This document shows positions 1 through 11,870 of a DNA stretch of 64,000 nt, piece after piece. A program made the position numbers and the translations under genes. The stretch is from Areca catechu (Eukaryota > Streptophyta > Magnoliopsida > Arecales > Arecaceae). Positions within the stretch are counted from its first letter, which is position 1; every line of letters begins with the position of its first letter. Below the pieces are notes generated by a model that searched no databases, was not told the origin of the DNA, and saw nothing but the letters and a program-made list of their open reading frames with translations. The stretch lies in contig JAHSVC010000065.1 in NCBI GenBank assembly GCA_021397845.1, positions 1,426,001 to 1,490,000 on the forward strand. Reading direction: 5' to 3'.

Positions 1-563
1 TCGGCCGAGGTGGACCCGTCTCCGGGGGCCACCTGGCGAAGGAGCGAGGGAGCCTGGCTCGACCTCGGCCTTGATGGGACCGTCTATGGGCGCCACCTGG
101 CGAGGGAGCGGGGGAGCAGCCGACCTCGACCGAGGTGGACCCCTCCTGGGTGGACACCTGGCGAGGTGGCAGGAGGGCGCTCGGCTTCGGTCGAGGTGGA
201 CCCGTCTCCGGGGGCCGCCTGGCGAAGGAGCAAGGGAGCCCGGCTCGACCTCGACCTTGGTGGGACCGTCTATGGGCGCCACCTGGCGAGGGAGCGGGGG
301 AGCAGCCGACCTCGACCGAGGTGGACCCCTCCTGGGTGGACACCTGGCGAGGTGGCAGGAGGAGCCCTGGACCAAACTCGACTTCTGCGAGGGCGGTAAC
401 GTCTCGGGATATCACCTGGCGAGGTAGCCTGGGGGGCGCAAGGGCCGAGCTCGACCTCGGTAGTATGGGAGCCAAGGCTAACTCGGCCGAAGAAACCTCC
501 ACGTGGCTCGATTATACCTGACGGAATCTGAGCCCGGCCACGTCATCATTACGGCCGTAACAC
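1..563. repeat. GC-rich 186-bp tandem repeat at the edge of an LTR-like fragment
   Basis: Two copies of a 186-bp unit are visible (starts near 7 and 193). The second copy breaks down near 370. The GC-rich, CTCGACCTCG-containing composition resembles the LTR minisatellites at 30.4-31.1 and 39.6-40.7 kb. High GC ends sharply near 563 after GGCCGTAACACA, and AT-rich sequence follows. An LTR end in CA at that point is an inference; the other end lies outside the window. The long open frames here are by-products of a repeat period divisible by three. Confidence 0.5.
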
Positions 564-565
564 AT

Positions 566-640
566 GGCATCTACATTTGTCGACTTCTTCGCTACGGCTA
601 TAGAATACTTTTGTTTTATATTCTAGACTAGCTATTTTTT
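566..640. repeat. Segment paralogous to the region upstream of the LRR gene
   Basis: GACTTCTTCGCTACGGC followed by AGAATACTTTTGTTTTATAT and TCTAGACTA closely matches two blocks just upstream of the receptor-like protein gene (44,386-44,415 and 44,608-44,640). I read it as a duplicated upstream region, perhaps left from a tandem gene copy. No coding sequence follows it here. Confidence 0.45.
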
Positions 641-1740
641 TATAAGACAAATCATTTATACAATTCTAGTATGAATACAATCTATAAAATCAAAAAATAG
701 AATATTCCGAAAAGGATCAGCTACTGATTCCATATAAGATCACATGACATTACTGGAATGCTAAGTAATAAACAAGACAACCTAGTCAGCAACTGAGTTT
801 AACTCATGATAGATATGCCGGATGATTAACGAAAGAACACCCCCAAGCAAATGTCTAATATCTTGTAGCAAAGGATGAGTGGAAACTTCATTGGCAGAGG
901 ACTGGATCTAGCCAATGATCATAAAGAGTCACCCTCAACCACCTGTCGATCAGCTCGAAAAGCACACACTGCACAAACAATGCTAGTTCACGCTACGTAG
1001 GGCTTAGTCTCGAAGAGATGACTTCCTTCCACTGCCACCAATCTCAAATCAGGATCTCTGATGATGAAACTTGCTTCTCTATTACTGTCTATAACACTGC
1101 CACCAAATTTGATTTTAAGAAAGTCGGGGTAGGGACTCCCAAGAAATGAAAAAACCTACGGGATGCTCAAAGAGCAGAGTGGGAGCCCCAGGTGTCTGAC
1201 TCCCTATCGATTAAATCAGCAAGGTCCAAGTGAGTCATCTCTATCACCTAAATCAAAGTACACTCTAGGACTAGCCAGTCAGAAAGTCTTCTCGATTCAA
1301 ACACCTAGTTATTCCTCGATAACCAAAATTGGTAGGTGACATATACCGTGAAACCCAAGCTTTTGGGCCTCCTTAGGTCGAAGTCGGTAGTCCAAGCTAA
1401 CTTCAACCTAGTATGAAATAAAAAAGTAGAAGAACACCAAAGTAGGGGACAAAACCCCCGCTTGTCTTAGCAAAAACCTTGCCAGGAAGATCAATGAGGA
1501 TGCCATAGTTGAGTGAGAGAGGGCTAGCAGAGTGATAGGGATGGGCAGGGCTCTCGATTGGCTGAGCAAACCCACCGTGCGATGATGTTATCCTCTCTGA
1601 GGCTCTTCTTTAAATCCCACCTCTCATGACCTCCAATCGGGTCAAGGCCAAGCCTCCAACAACTTTCTTCCCCCTCTCAGGTAGCCGACTGGTGCGGGCA
1701 CCAAGATCAGAAAGAGGCTGCACCCAAGTCAGAGCTCATT
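641..1740. other. Intergenic, no feature recognised
   Basis: Moderately AT-rich sequence. I see no open reading frame of interest, no RNA gene and no clear repeat. Confidence 0.5.
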
Positions 1741-2470
1741 ATGGATTGCTTGACTCATTTGAGTCTATCAGTCCTGAGTCATTTAAGTCCATCAGTCCTG
1801 AATCAATTGAGTCCTGTAATAAAGCTGAGTCAATTGAGTCCATCTGATAAAGTTGAGCCTATTTGAGTCCAATCAAATGAGTCCATTTTGAGTCTTGTAA
1901 TTTTCTTTCATTCAAGTCAAGTCCAAGAGGAAAGTCACCGGTCCCCATTGAAGACTTCATTCACCACCTCCACTGGACCCCACTCTGGCCGCCCAAGCAA
2001 ACATGGAATCAACTGGCGCCCCTGTTTCATGCAACCCCTCCGGCCAAAATTGGAAGAAAAGTGGTGCCCAAGCCTTGGAATATTCTTCTCCTGTTTCATG
2101 CAACCACTCCAGGCCAAAATAGGAAGTAACTTCATGCCCAAGCATCTCCCTCCTTATTCCATGCAAAGTGCCCCATGCAAAGGAAGAAAGCATGCAAGAG
2201 CCCCAGATTTTCTTCTCTTTTTATTTCCATGTATAACCAACAAAGAAGGCAACTTTGTGGCGCCCCCTCTTTTCTCTTTTGTTACTTGTATGCACTTTAA
2301 CTTTGAAAGGGAGTTTAAGAGGTCTAGGTAAACTATAAATAGCTCAAAAATTTGGCTTCATTTTTACTAGTTTCAGCTAAAAGTAATAAATCAATATCTA
2401 TCAAAGAATTAGGAATAATATAAAGCAAGGAAAACAAATTAAATTAAGCAAGTAGATTGGAGTTATTTAG
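1741..2470 (+). repeat. LTR-like relic with TATA box
   Basis: Repeated GAGTCC/GAGTCAAGTC motifs (1,750-1,930) are followed by mixed sequence and a TATA-type box, CTATAAATAGC, at about 2,334. The GAGTC-rich style matches the insertion at 32.26-33.54 kb. This looks like part of an LTR, but no termini or target duplication were found. The open frame at 1,888-2,331 has no recognisable protein signature and is not called as a gene. Confidence 0.35.
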
Positions 2471-2479
2471 CAAGAGGTG

Positions 2480-2853
2480 GACCTGGCTACATTCAAATAT
2501 ATTTGGAGTCAAATCGGGTCATATCAAAACTTTACAATAAAGGTCCTATATCGATGATCCAAGTAATTGAATATGATCTATTACATTAAAACTATTCACA
2601 TATAAAATATCATATGATTTAGAAACCCCTAGCCTGTACATCAAGTGATAAAAAATACATCTAATTTAATTTTATTTAGGTTATCTATTTTTTGATCACT
2701 TGATATATAGATCAGGGATTTTCAAATCATATAACTTTTAATATATAAATAGTTTTGACATAGTAGATCACATCTAATAGTTTGGATCATCGATATAGAA
2801 TCTCTATTGTACAGTTTTGATCTAAAATAGTATATTTGAATATAACCAAGTCT
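2480..2853. mobile_element. Fold-back (MITE-like) element
   Basis: The whole segment is a long imperfect palindrome centred near 2,666. The left arm runs from GACCTGGCTACATTC through ATATCGATGATCCAA and TCATATGATTT to ACATCAAGTGAT. The right arm contains the reverse complements in mirrored order: ATCACTTGATAT, AAATCATATAAC, TTGGATCATCGATAT and GAATATAACCAAGTC. Each arm is about 185 bp. No ORF is present. A transcript would fold into one long hairpin. The superfamily and target duplication are unclear. Confidence 0.75.
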
Positions 2854-4519
2854 ATCTCCATTTAGTAATATGTTCAGCTTGAAATTTTTGGGTAAATTAT
2901 TTTAGTGGTTCCATGTTGAAAAAAAATTTTCAAAAAAATAAAAGCTAAAATTGATGATTCGTGCCATTAAGAACTATCATATATAATTTATTGTTCAATG
3001 AGAATCTTGCTAGTGACATCCAAGTGTCTGGAGGATTTAAATTGTTAATATAGGCAAATCTATGCCAAGAAAAGTATTAATTAAAACTAAAAAAATTTCA
3101 AAGCCACACTTAGAACCTGCAAATTTCAAATTTAGTTTTGATGATCTCTTATAAGGCTTAAAGCAATGAAGAAACATGGAAAATGCTCACATATGCAAAG
3201 ATACAAAATAGATTTTGATCATATAAGTGAATCTTAGTCAAAACTACGAAGTGGCAATGCTCTTTTTTTGTTTCAACCAAAACTATGGAACATATTTGAG
3301 CACGAAGAAACCAGAGATGTACAAGGCAATTAAGAAAAAATCAATGACAAGCAGCATAGAGACCTTAACCTAAAATACCTTTTTTTGTTTTAACATGTGA
3401 AGATTTTTTTTTTTATAAGTTCCATCAATATCTATTAAATCAAACAATGGTTTAAGTTATGTTTTTTCTCTAAGCTTTGCTATTAACTACATTTTAATCC
3501 TTCAAGGTATCAAGAACTTTCTGTGATGCCCATAATTAAGCTATAAAGATCATTGAAACAAGAAAAATGCATAGGCTTCTATGGCTTAACAACAGGCACT
3601 TTAGGTAGATAGGAATGTTAATATTACTTTGCAGAATTTTGGAAGACATGGTGGGCTAGTAATGGCACCTCAATGTCATCTACTTTTCTTCTTTTTATCA
3701 ATGAAAGTAGTATTAAATTGGTATATGTAATTAATTTTATGATCTTGTATACTTGTGTAAGTTATGATTGAATTAATAATATTGTTATTCTAAATTAGTA
3801 CATTCCTTGAAATGTTTAATGCAATAACTTCCACAAGTTCAATTTAAGCATAAAACTACCGAAACTAAACAAATTATGATTATATATTTCAAAGTCAAAA
3901 AAACAATAAAATGGTTCAAAATAACAAATTATGATTATATATTTGTTATTCCTGATTTTTTTTCCTTCAATTTTTTTGATTTTTTATGAAACTCCAAAAG
4001 ACATAACTGCCAAAATTCTATCTGGGAGACTGAATATGAAAACCCAAGTTTTGAAACCTTAAAACACCTTTTCTTAAGCATGCACATATTCCCTGCTGGC
4101 AGGAATTAGACGTTTTAGCAAATACTCAGTGTCACATCTTGTAAAACCTTAATTAGTCATAAGTTGATTGAAGTCATGAATTATTTACATTGTTATCCTA
4201 GCACTTCTTATCAACTTGCCAATAATAAAAGGTTTTCATTTTGTATATTTCCATAAATCAGATGATGGCATGTTTTGCATATGATGGTCTTTATCTCATA
4301 GGCTTGGCTTCACTCTGATGGTCTCAACACTAAGAATTTGGCATATTTCCAACAAGAGGACGGTCTAATTATAACAATGTCCTAAAACTTGATTGGCTTT
4401 CTTCTTATAGGTTAGTTTGATTTTAATAAAGTGTGAACATTTAGAATTTTTCACCTTCTTTCAATGTGGTTGGCATTATTTCAACCATTCCCAGCAATTA
4501 GAATTTTAGCCAGTATACA
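2854..4519. other. AT-rich intergenic, no feature recognised
   Basis: No supported gene, RNA or element terminus. Short AT-rich runs only. Confidence 0.5.
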
Positions 4520-6953
4520 CCCCCAGACATCCTCGCCAAGGCTCTTAAGCCTAAATCAATGAGTCGTCATGTGCTTAAACTATGCTCCATGGCTTTGATG
4601 GATCTTCATTTGACCTAGCTCCATGCTTCAAGCTTTAAATTGGTCAAGTGAGCATATAATTCCACTTTCAATTGATTAATTGAACATTTAATTGTACCCA
4701 ATATAACCCAATTAATCAGTTGCTTGATTCCCCAATTTTTGATCCCAAATTTCCAATCTCCAAACTCACTCCATTTTACTTCAATCAAAATCTGATTCAT
4801 CTTCTCTCCAACCTAAATTCAACCCTAGCTAACCAATTTTGAGCTCAATTGAAGAAAAACCATATTATTTCCACCAATTACCTTGAATTGGTTTAGCCCT
4901 TCTTCAATTCATCCTGGTTCAATTACACCACTCTAATTCTTTTCTAATTAACCATGGTTTCCACCTTCCATCCATCCCAGTTAGTGTATTTTGGGTTCAA
5001 TTATACTTAAATATTCTCAATTGGGTCAAATTCCCACACTTTCAATTCAATTGGACCCGATTGGTTCAATTTTGGATCTAATTTAAGCTATGTTCAAAAT
5101 TCTATCCAATGAGCTTAAATAAGGCTCAAATTTGAATTGTGATATTCCCCCTAGTCCAAGTATCCTAGATTTAATTTCATAAACTTTGGACATTTTTAAC
5201 CTCTCATTTGAAACCACCCTAAAAGCCACCAGAAAATTCACAAGAAATGGAAAAGAAGCGAGAATGTCAAATAGAATTGAAATTTTTGGACTTTGTCTAA
5301 CTCTCCCTCTACAAGCAAATTGGATAGTAGAGCTCCTATTAGACCTATAAAAGAGCATTAAAGTTATCCAACTTTTAGAATATGAATTATCATGCATGAC
5401 TCTCCAAAGATCTATGATTGGATGTCACTTGGTATCATCTCAACCCTTCTCCAAATTCAAAAATTTGAATCCTAGCAATTGCTCCACCTATGATCTCAAA
5501 TCTATGGAGAACCATCTTAAGTGTCATGATAGGACCGTCCCACCATTGTCCTAGTATTATGATTGGCACATCTTCAAGCATCTCCTATCCTTAGTGTGGG
5601 ACGCGATAGAATGGCAATGTGTCTCGTTCCATTGATAAACCATGATAGCCCCATCACATGGAATTTAAAACCTTGACTCCATCCTCCTAACCTTTATAAA
5701 TATCCCCAAGAGAAAATAATCCCTTTCTTTAGGTCTTTAGTTTGCTTAGGTTGTCTGAGGTCTCTCTCTCTCTCCCTTTCTTCCATCAAGCTCCTTTTCC
5801 ATCCAATTGATCTAAATCTTAAGTAGGAGTGCAATCAAGTTGAGCCAAATTAAGTTAGAAGCTCGAGCTTGACTCAATTCAAAATACTTAGGCTTAAAAC
5901 TTGACTCAAGATTGATTGAGCCTTAATATCCTGAGATCGAGATCGGCTCGATAAAAAAAAGGCAATACTTGAGCTCGACTAAAATATAATCCAAGTCATA
6001 TTCGAGCTTAAATTTTAGTCTTAACCTATTCATAATATATATATTATAAATAAAAATAATATTATTAAAAATATATATAAACTCAAGTAGGCCATGAGCA
6101 TTTTAAGACAAGTATTTTACTCCTTTAGCTCAACTAAAAAAACTATTCAAGCTACTCAAGCTCAATTTGAGCTCAATGGTAGCTAAGCTAACTCGAGCAT
6201 GGACTCGAATCAAGCTTAAATAGCTCATAAGTAGCTTGACACATTTTTACCCCTAGTTTTAAGACACCCCAACCAACAAGCATTTCTTCTACTTTAGATC
6301 CGAGGGGTTAAGAGCTAGAAAGAGAACAAACTAGGGGACATCCCATATGGGATCTCCTCCATGGAGGAGATCGTGCCAAACATGCTAAGGCACCACCGAA
6401 GAATAATTCTCTTTGCCTTTTATTTTACTTTTGCTTAAATCTTGTAACCTAGATTAAGAACATGTAATTTTTTTCTTGATATAATAACATTTGCTCCTCA
6501 ATGATAAGCAAAGATGCCTCTTTGTCATTTTTGCTTATTTTCTGCAATTGTAGTTAGTAGCTTGTATATCTTTCTTTTCTTTCTAAAATTAGGCATCTAG
6601 ATGAGAGAATAGAATGTATCTAAGGACCCTTTAATCTACTTTTATAGAGGACCCCAAGCACTAGATCCACTTTAGATCAAACTATCTAAGGGCTTAGTCA
6701 GAGACTGGAACTTTTTATTTCTTGACCTAGCTACCATGTGCCTAGTGGATAGGGACATGGCATAGATGCCCAAATTAGACCAAATAAATGAGTACAGGAT
6801 TGTGTCTCTGTATCTAGGGCTAGAGTAGACGGGATATCTTATTCATCAAGTCTTCCCTGACACCATCCTCAAGCCTTATGTAAAGCTCAAGTTCCATTCA
6901 TCCTACCTTTTCTACCCTTTTTTCATTTTGGTTTTTGGTTTTTCTCCAAAACA
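4520..6953 (+). repeat. Candidate decayed LTR with a primer-site-like end
   Basis: Three LTR-like signs occur in order. A TATA-like CCTTTATAAATATCCCC lies at about 5,691. Pyrimidine-rich leader sequence follows. A junction near 6,953 reads CCAAAACA followed by ACTGACAGCGACTCC. The last part resembles the TGGCGACTCC primer-binding motif that I know from plant Ty3/gypsy elements. The left boundary is a guess, and no second LTR or target duplication was found. A MITE-like insertion interrupts it. Confidence 0.3.
5825..6256. mobile_element. MITE-like non-autonomous element
   Basis: The ends are inverted: the left begins AGGAGTGCAATCAAG, and the reverse complement of the right end begins AGGGGTAAAAATGTG. 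The interior is rich in GAGCTCGA and CTCAAGCT blocks that pair with each other. The flanks ATCTTAAG and GTTTTAAG could be an 8-bp target duplication with two mismatches, which would suit a hAT-type MITE. No coding sequence. Confidence 0.55.
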
Positions 6954-9009
6954 ACTGACAGCGACTCCAAACCTTCCCCAAATCATGCCATGGCCCTATC
7001 TCTAGGCATGTCTGGAAAGCCTTCATCATATGAGATTGGCCTTATTCTAGCTATCCTAAATATTTAGAATTTTGACCATCTCCATGCTGGATTGGCTCTT
7101 ATTCTTATTATTTCCAACACTTAAAAGGCCTTCTTTGTATGGGGTTAGCCTTAAAATACTATTCTAGTTATCATCCTACAAGATTCACTTAAATATTTAG
7201 AAATGCGTGGGCTTCTTCATATGAGGTAGGCCTTAACCAAATTATATTCCAACATTTAAAAATTTGTCCTTGTTCTTGCAAGGCTAGCTTTGTATCAAAT
7301 TAGTATTTTTCCTTTTTCCTACAAGGCTAGCCAACTTTCTTTCGAAGTGTATGGCCTTTTTCTTGTGCGATTGGCACAACTTAAATTGTTCCTATCACTT
7401 GGAATTCTTGCCTTCAACCTGACTTTTATATCCCAGCACTTGGAATCAAAATTTGTCATACTATTTGATAGTATACCATACCGGGCATATCATACTGGGA
7501 CCAAATTGATATGCAGTTTCATACCATATGTACACTTAGTACACCTCGCTATCCTCTATCATGTATCAACATTATAATTGGATGGTACCATTACTGAGTC
7601 CAGTGCAACAACAAACCTTACTTGGAATATTTGGTCTTATTCCCACAAGTTTGGCAATCTACTAAACAAACCCATATATTGAAGACAATTTGACTCGGCC
7701 TAGAAAGTTGGCCATCTTTAATGATGCTTACTTTGAGTTGCCATCAAACATCGCATTTCCCAAAGGAGTTGAACCTGTAAATCCTTAAATATGGTATATT
7801 TTGATTTAGATAAAATATTGCTGCTAACATGACTACCCGTCTACCAAGTGGTTCAAGCAGAATTGGCCTTGACAGGTCAATTCACCAGTTTGGACGGGTA
7901 AAATTGGCCTTTCCCCACAAATAATAGAAGAGATAAGCAGTGAGAAGCTCATTTGCTTCTCATGCCTCTCTTCTTCAAAAATGATGCGAACCTCAAATCC
8001 CTCTAATAAATGTGTATTCCAATAAGAAAACATTAGATTCAAGGTAATCCCACTCTCCCTCGCTCATTTCCTTTGTTATTTCTTCTTTTATGAGAAAGAG
8101 AATTGGCAAAAAATTTTTAAAAAATGGGGAGGTCATGTCAAGATTTTTGACTTTGGCATGATTTCATGATATATTGTACATTTATAAATGATCTACATGA
8201 TAAGACTAAAATCTTTAATTTTATTAAATCTATAATTTTCAATTAAAAAATATATTTTTTGATAAAAATTAAAAAATAAAATAAAATTCAAAAAGATAAT
8301 GGTAAAATTAGAATCTTGTTTAGGGGCATCCATTTATTCAAGTTTAGATGCAATCATACACATAATGGCCTAGATCCAAATTTGAATAAAATTAAGAAAT
8401 AATAAGCTTTTGATGCATGCCCATAGGCTTAAAAAAATATACAAAGCATCTATGATAGGTTTTATGTGGATCTAAATTTAAATTAATTTTTTAAAAATTT
8501 TAAATTTAAAAATTATTAAAAATATAAAATTAAACAAAAATATAAAATTTAGTACTATGTATTAGATAACTTAGAAGTATTTTCTGAAGTAGAAACATAT
8601 TTTTGAATTTATGATATTTAAAATTATTATTTAATTAAAAAATCTAAATAACACAAAAAATTATGAAAAATTAAAACTGTTTAATACATAATTCAAAAGC
8701 ATTTTGTGAAGTAGAAAATATTTTTTTTGATAATAAAACTTTATTATTTTTAAATAATTAATAAATTGGCATGTTTATTAAACCTATAGGAATGGATTTA
8801 TCAAGGAAAAAGAATCCAGATCATGATATTTTTGAAATCATAAGCAAATGCTCTTGGGTCAGTGCAACTAGAGGTGAAACTGGTGCAATATAGGATTTAA
8901 GAGAGGAGGGATAACTAGGTTGAAGCTGTACTTGGTTGGTGGTTACTGCGATATATTTGTATGATAGAAATGGCTATAGGAGATCTGGTAGTTGATGAAG
9001 AAGTAATTT
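6954..9009. other. AT-rich intergenic; weak 114-bp duplication
   Basis: No gene supported. Around 8,560-8,760 two diverged AT-rich copies, each containing a GAAGTAGAAA core, lie about 114 bp apart. The remainder is unremarkable. Confidence 0.45.
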
Positions 9010-11870
9010 GCTAATTTTATAGCAATAAAGGAGAGGGTTGCCGAGAAGAAAGCAGAGGCGGACCTTCAAATAGCAAGTCCACCTTCCTATCGCTCCAAGG
9101 AGTTAAACGCCTCCACTGTAAATGATGAGACATAGATCTAGGCTACCATTCAGGCAAGCCTAGATGATTAGTGGCAATAGGATAAGGTGGCCAGACATAG
9201 GGCTCAACTTGGGCCATCATATTATGAGTCAAGCTCTGGTTCTATAAGTACCGGGGGAGAGCTAGAGTTCAAAAGAACCTCCTTTATTAGGAAGGTTATT
9301 AGTAGAGACGATGGCCATATTGTATCTATATTGGGAGCTTTTGATAGCAGGAAAAAAATTTTCAAAGAGATTCCACCAAGAGATGCCATCCATGACATAG
9401 ATCCACATGCCTTCCCCAATTAGGATTTGAAGCAGTAAAGAGTTGATAGTATGCTGAAGGATAAAAAAAGATACATGGCAAAGCTATTGGATTCTAGTTC
9501 TACTTCAACCACACCCCAGTGAATGTGCCAAGCAACATATAATATATATCTATCATTTCCTCCATACCTTGGTTGTAGATCCACCAAGATCCAAAAACAT
9601 CTATAGTGAGCTTCTTAACAAAAATGAACTACAAAAGTGAATTGTATTATATCAAAATAAGTGGCCTACATATGGATTGACAGTGATATACGATGATGGA
9701 CCACTTCTACCTTTCTGACATACTGTGACACGAAAATTTTTTTTAGAAGTCAATTAATGCATCGAATCATGTGCAAACACCATGTACATCCTCAAATTGA
9801 TAGAGGTAATTGATCAGGTAGAAGATCAAAATATCATAATGGTTATCATTGATAATGGGTCACAATATAAGACCCTTAGGAAGATCCTGATAAAGCAACA
9901 ACCACATATTTTTTAGACCTCATGTGCCACACACTGTATCAACTTAATGTTGATAGACATTAGGAAGCTTTGTAAGGTATAAAAGGCAATGAAAATAGCC
10001 TAGTCTATCATTAGATTTATCTATAACTATACATGGATCTTGTTATTGATGAGGGGATACATTCGGAGAGATCTTGAGACCAGATATAACATGGTTTGCT
10101 ACAAACTGTATTGCGCTTGACTGCTTCACTAAGAACTGTCTAAAAATGACTACTCCTCTACTTGCACAATTTTATTAAAACAATTGTGAACTCTACCTAT
10201 AGCTTGCTATCTAAAGTCGAGCTTCCAGTATAGTATACTAGGGATTGACATAGATGATGAACTTATGACTGTTTTGCATAATGTGATATGAAAGATGGAG
10301 CCTAATCCCAAAGCCATGCCCCATGTCTACAAGAGGTAAGTTGCAAGCTTTTGTTAACTCCATTTTCAATCAACAACATATTATAATATATATTTTTCAT
10401 AGACAAAAATATTTAGGGAGGGCACTGACAGCTTTAGAGTCTTTGACAGCTATTACAAGCAACAAAAGCATGAATCTAGGTATATTAGATATCAATGATG
10501 ATAATCATTACATGACATTAGATAGCTACTAATATGATACTATCTTATATGTAAGTTTCTTCAATGCTTTTGTAGCTGAGTAGTAGATTAAATTTGGTTT
10601 GTCAACAAAAAAATTTTAAGCAGCTTACCATCTAGATCCTCTTTTAGACGGTCTCTTCGAGTGCCACCTTCACCCTCTTCCATAGCAAGTAAAGGAACCG
10701 TATGATATACAAGTGCCTCAACGACCTCGTATATGTTTACCCTAATTTAAGGTTGAGGTTGCAATGTATTCAAAAGCAATTGGAGTTGAAGTACTCGGAT
10801 CCAATCCATATGCTTTTGTTTAGTAGGAGGATGAGCCAATGATCAGATGGCTTATGGGCTAGCAGTATGAACTAGAGCTTAATGGGCTAAGATCACCTTT
10901 ATGACCAAGTAATTTTGTAGCCAACAAGGTTAGGATGGATGCAAAATAATAGGTAGATCACAACATTCTACACATGCTTCCAGACATCTTCTCAGAGATA
11001 CGACTGAGAGTTGCTTAGACAAGGCCACCACACTACCCGGTTGTCTCAAACAACAAGATAACAACATCTTCTTGTCAAAGCCAAATAGAGAGGGGCACGA
11101 GGGGAAAGTAGGTAGCTACTTAATGCAATATAAATGAAAAAGAAAAGGCAATTGCAGTTCCAATAGAGAGAGTGGAGTCACTTCACTCAGATTTAAAGAC
11201 TAAGGAGAGCAACAGTGATAGTTCCACTGATCATAGATCTGGTGGCCAGGGAGTAGAGAATATAAGACCATCATTTATGAGACATAGCCACAAGATGGTT
11301 TTCAATTCATTAGTGAATTCTAGTTTATGCATGCCACAATTGATAAGGATCACAGTGCATGAGCTAGTAGAGTTTGCAATGATATGATTGCATATAGATG
11401 GACTTCTCGAGATCATTCACGACATAATGTGACTACATATGGCCTTGCACATTGAGTAAAATCTATAGACACATCAAGTTTTGAGTCATATGCTAGACCC
11501 TATTACCCACAAGCCGCAGCCACATTCAACTTATAACCCATATGGATATGGGTATGGTGCATATGAGGCATTGCCTTTTAATTGCTACTATCCTATGCAG
11601 ACTAAACCACCTTTTATATTGGATTTTGCTAGCAGCATAATTAGATGGAACTCTCCATAGCTATATTAAAAACTAGAGGACACATCTCAATGCTAGCATT
11701 TCAACAAGAGATGCGAGATCGATTATAGCTTAAAGTGCATACCTTATGGGATGAGTATATAAGACAACAATGCTGCTTGATTAGAGGGATGGACTAATAC
11801 CCCTCCTGATTATACAAATGATCTAGATGTTAGTGAGAGACTTTGGCACATGACAAGATTCTAGATATTG
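9010..11870 (+). pseudogene. Decayed hAT-family transposase
   Basis: Translating all three forward frames gives pieces in the order of plant hAT transposases with many stops. A glutamine/serine-rich N-terminal part covers 9,187-9,423. A helical segment resembling the family's FNxTPVNVxxNxYY region lies near 9,500. DASNH follows near 9,750, then IIDNGSQYKTLRKIL near 9,850, then CATHCINLMLIDIRKL near 9,930-9,970, and FIYNYTW..LMRGY...RDL near 10,020-10,080. The DN-centred and CAxHCxNLML blocks belong to the hAT catalytic core. Sequence downstream to about 11.87 kb is probably the degraded C-terminal part, but I could not place the dimerisation motif. There is no intact frame and no terminal inverted repeats were found, so this is a dead copy. 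Confidence 0.75.

Noticed and set aside
1888..2331. 147-codon open frame
   Set aside because: No domain, overlaps minus-strand frames of similar quality, and sits in an LTR-like relic with a TATA box just downstream.
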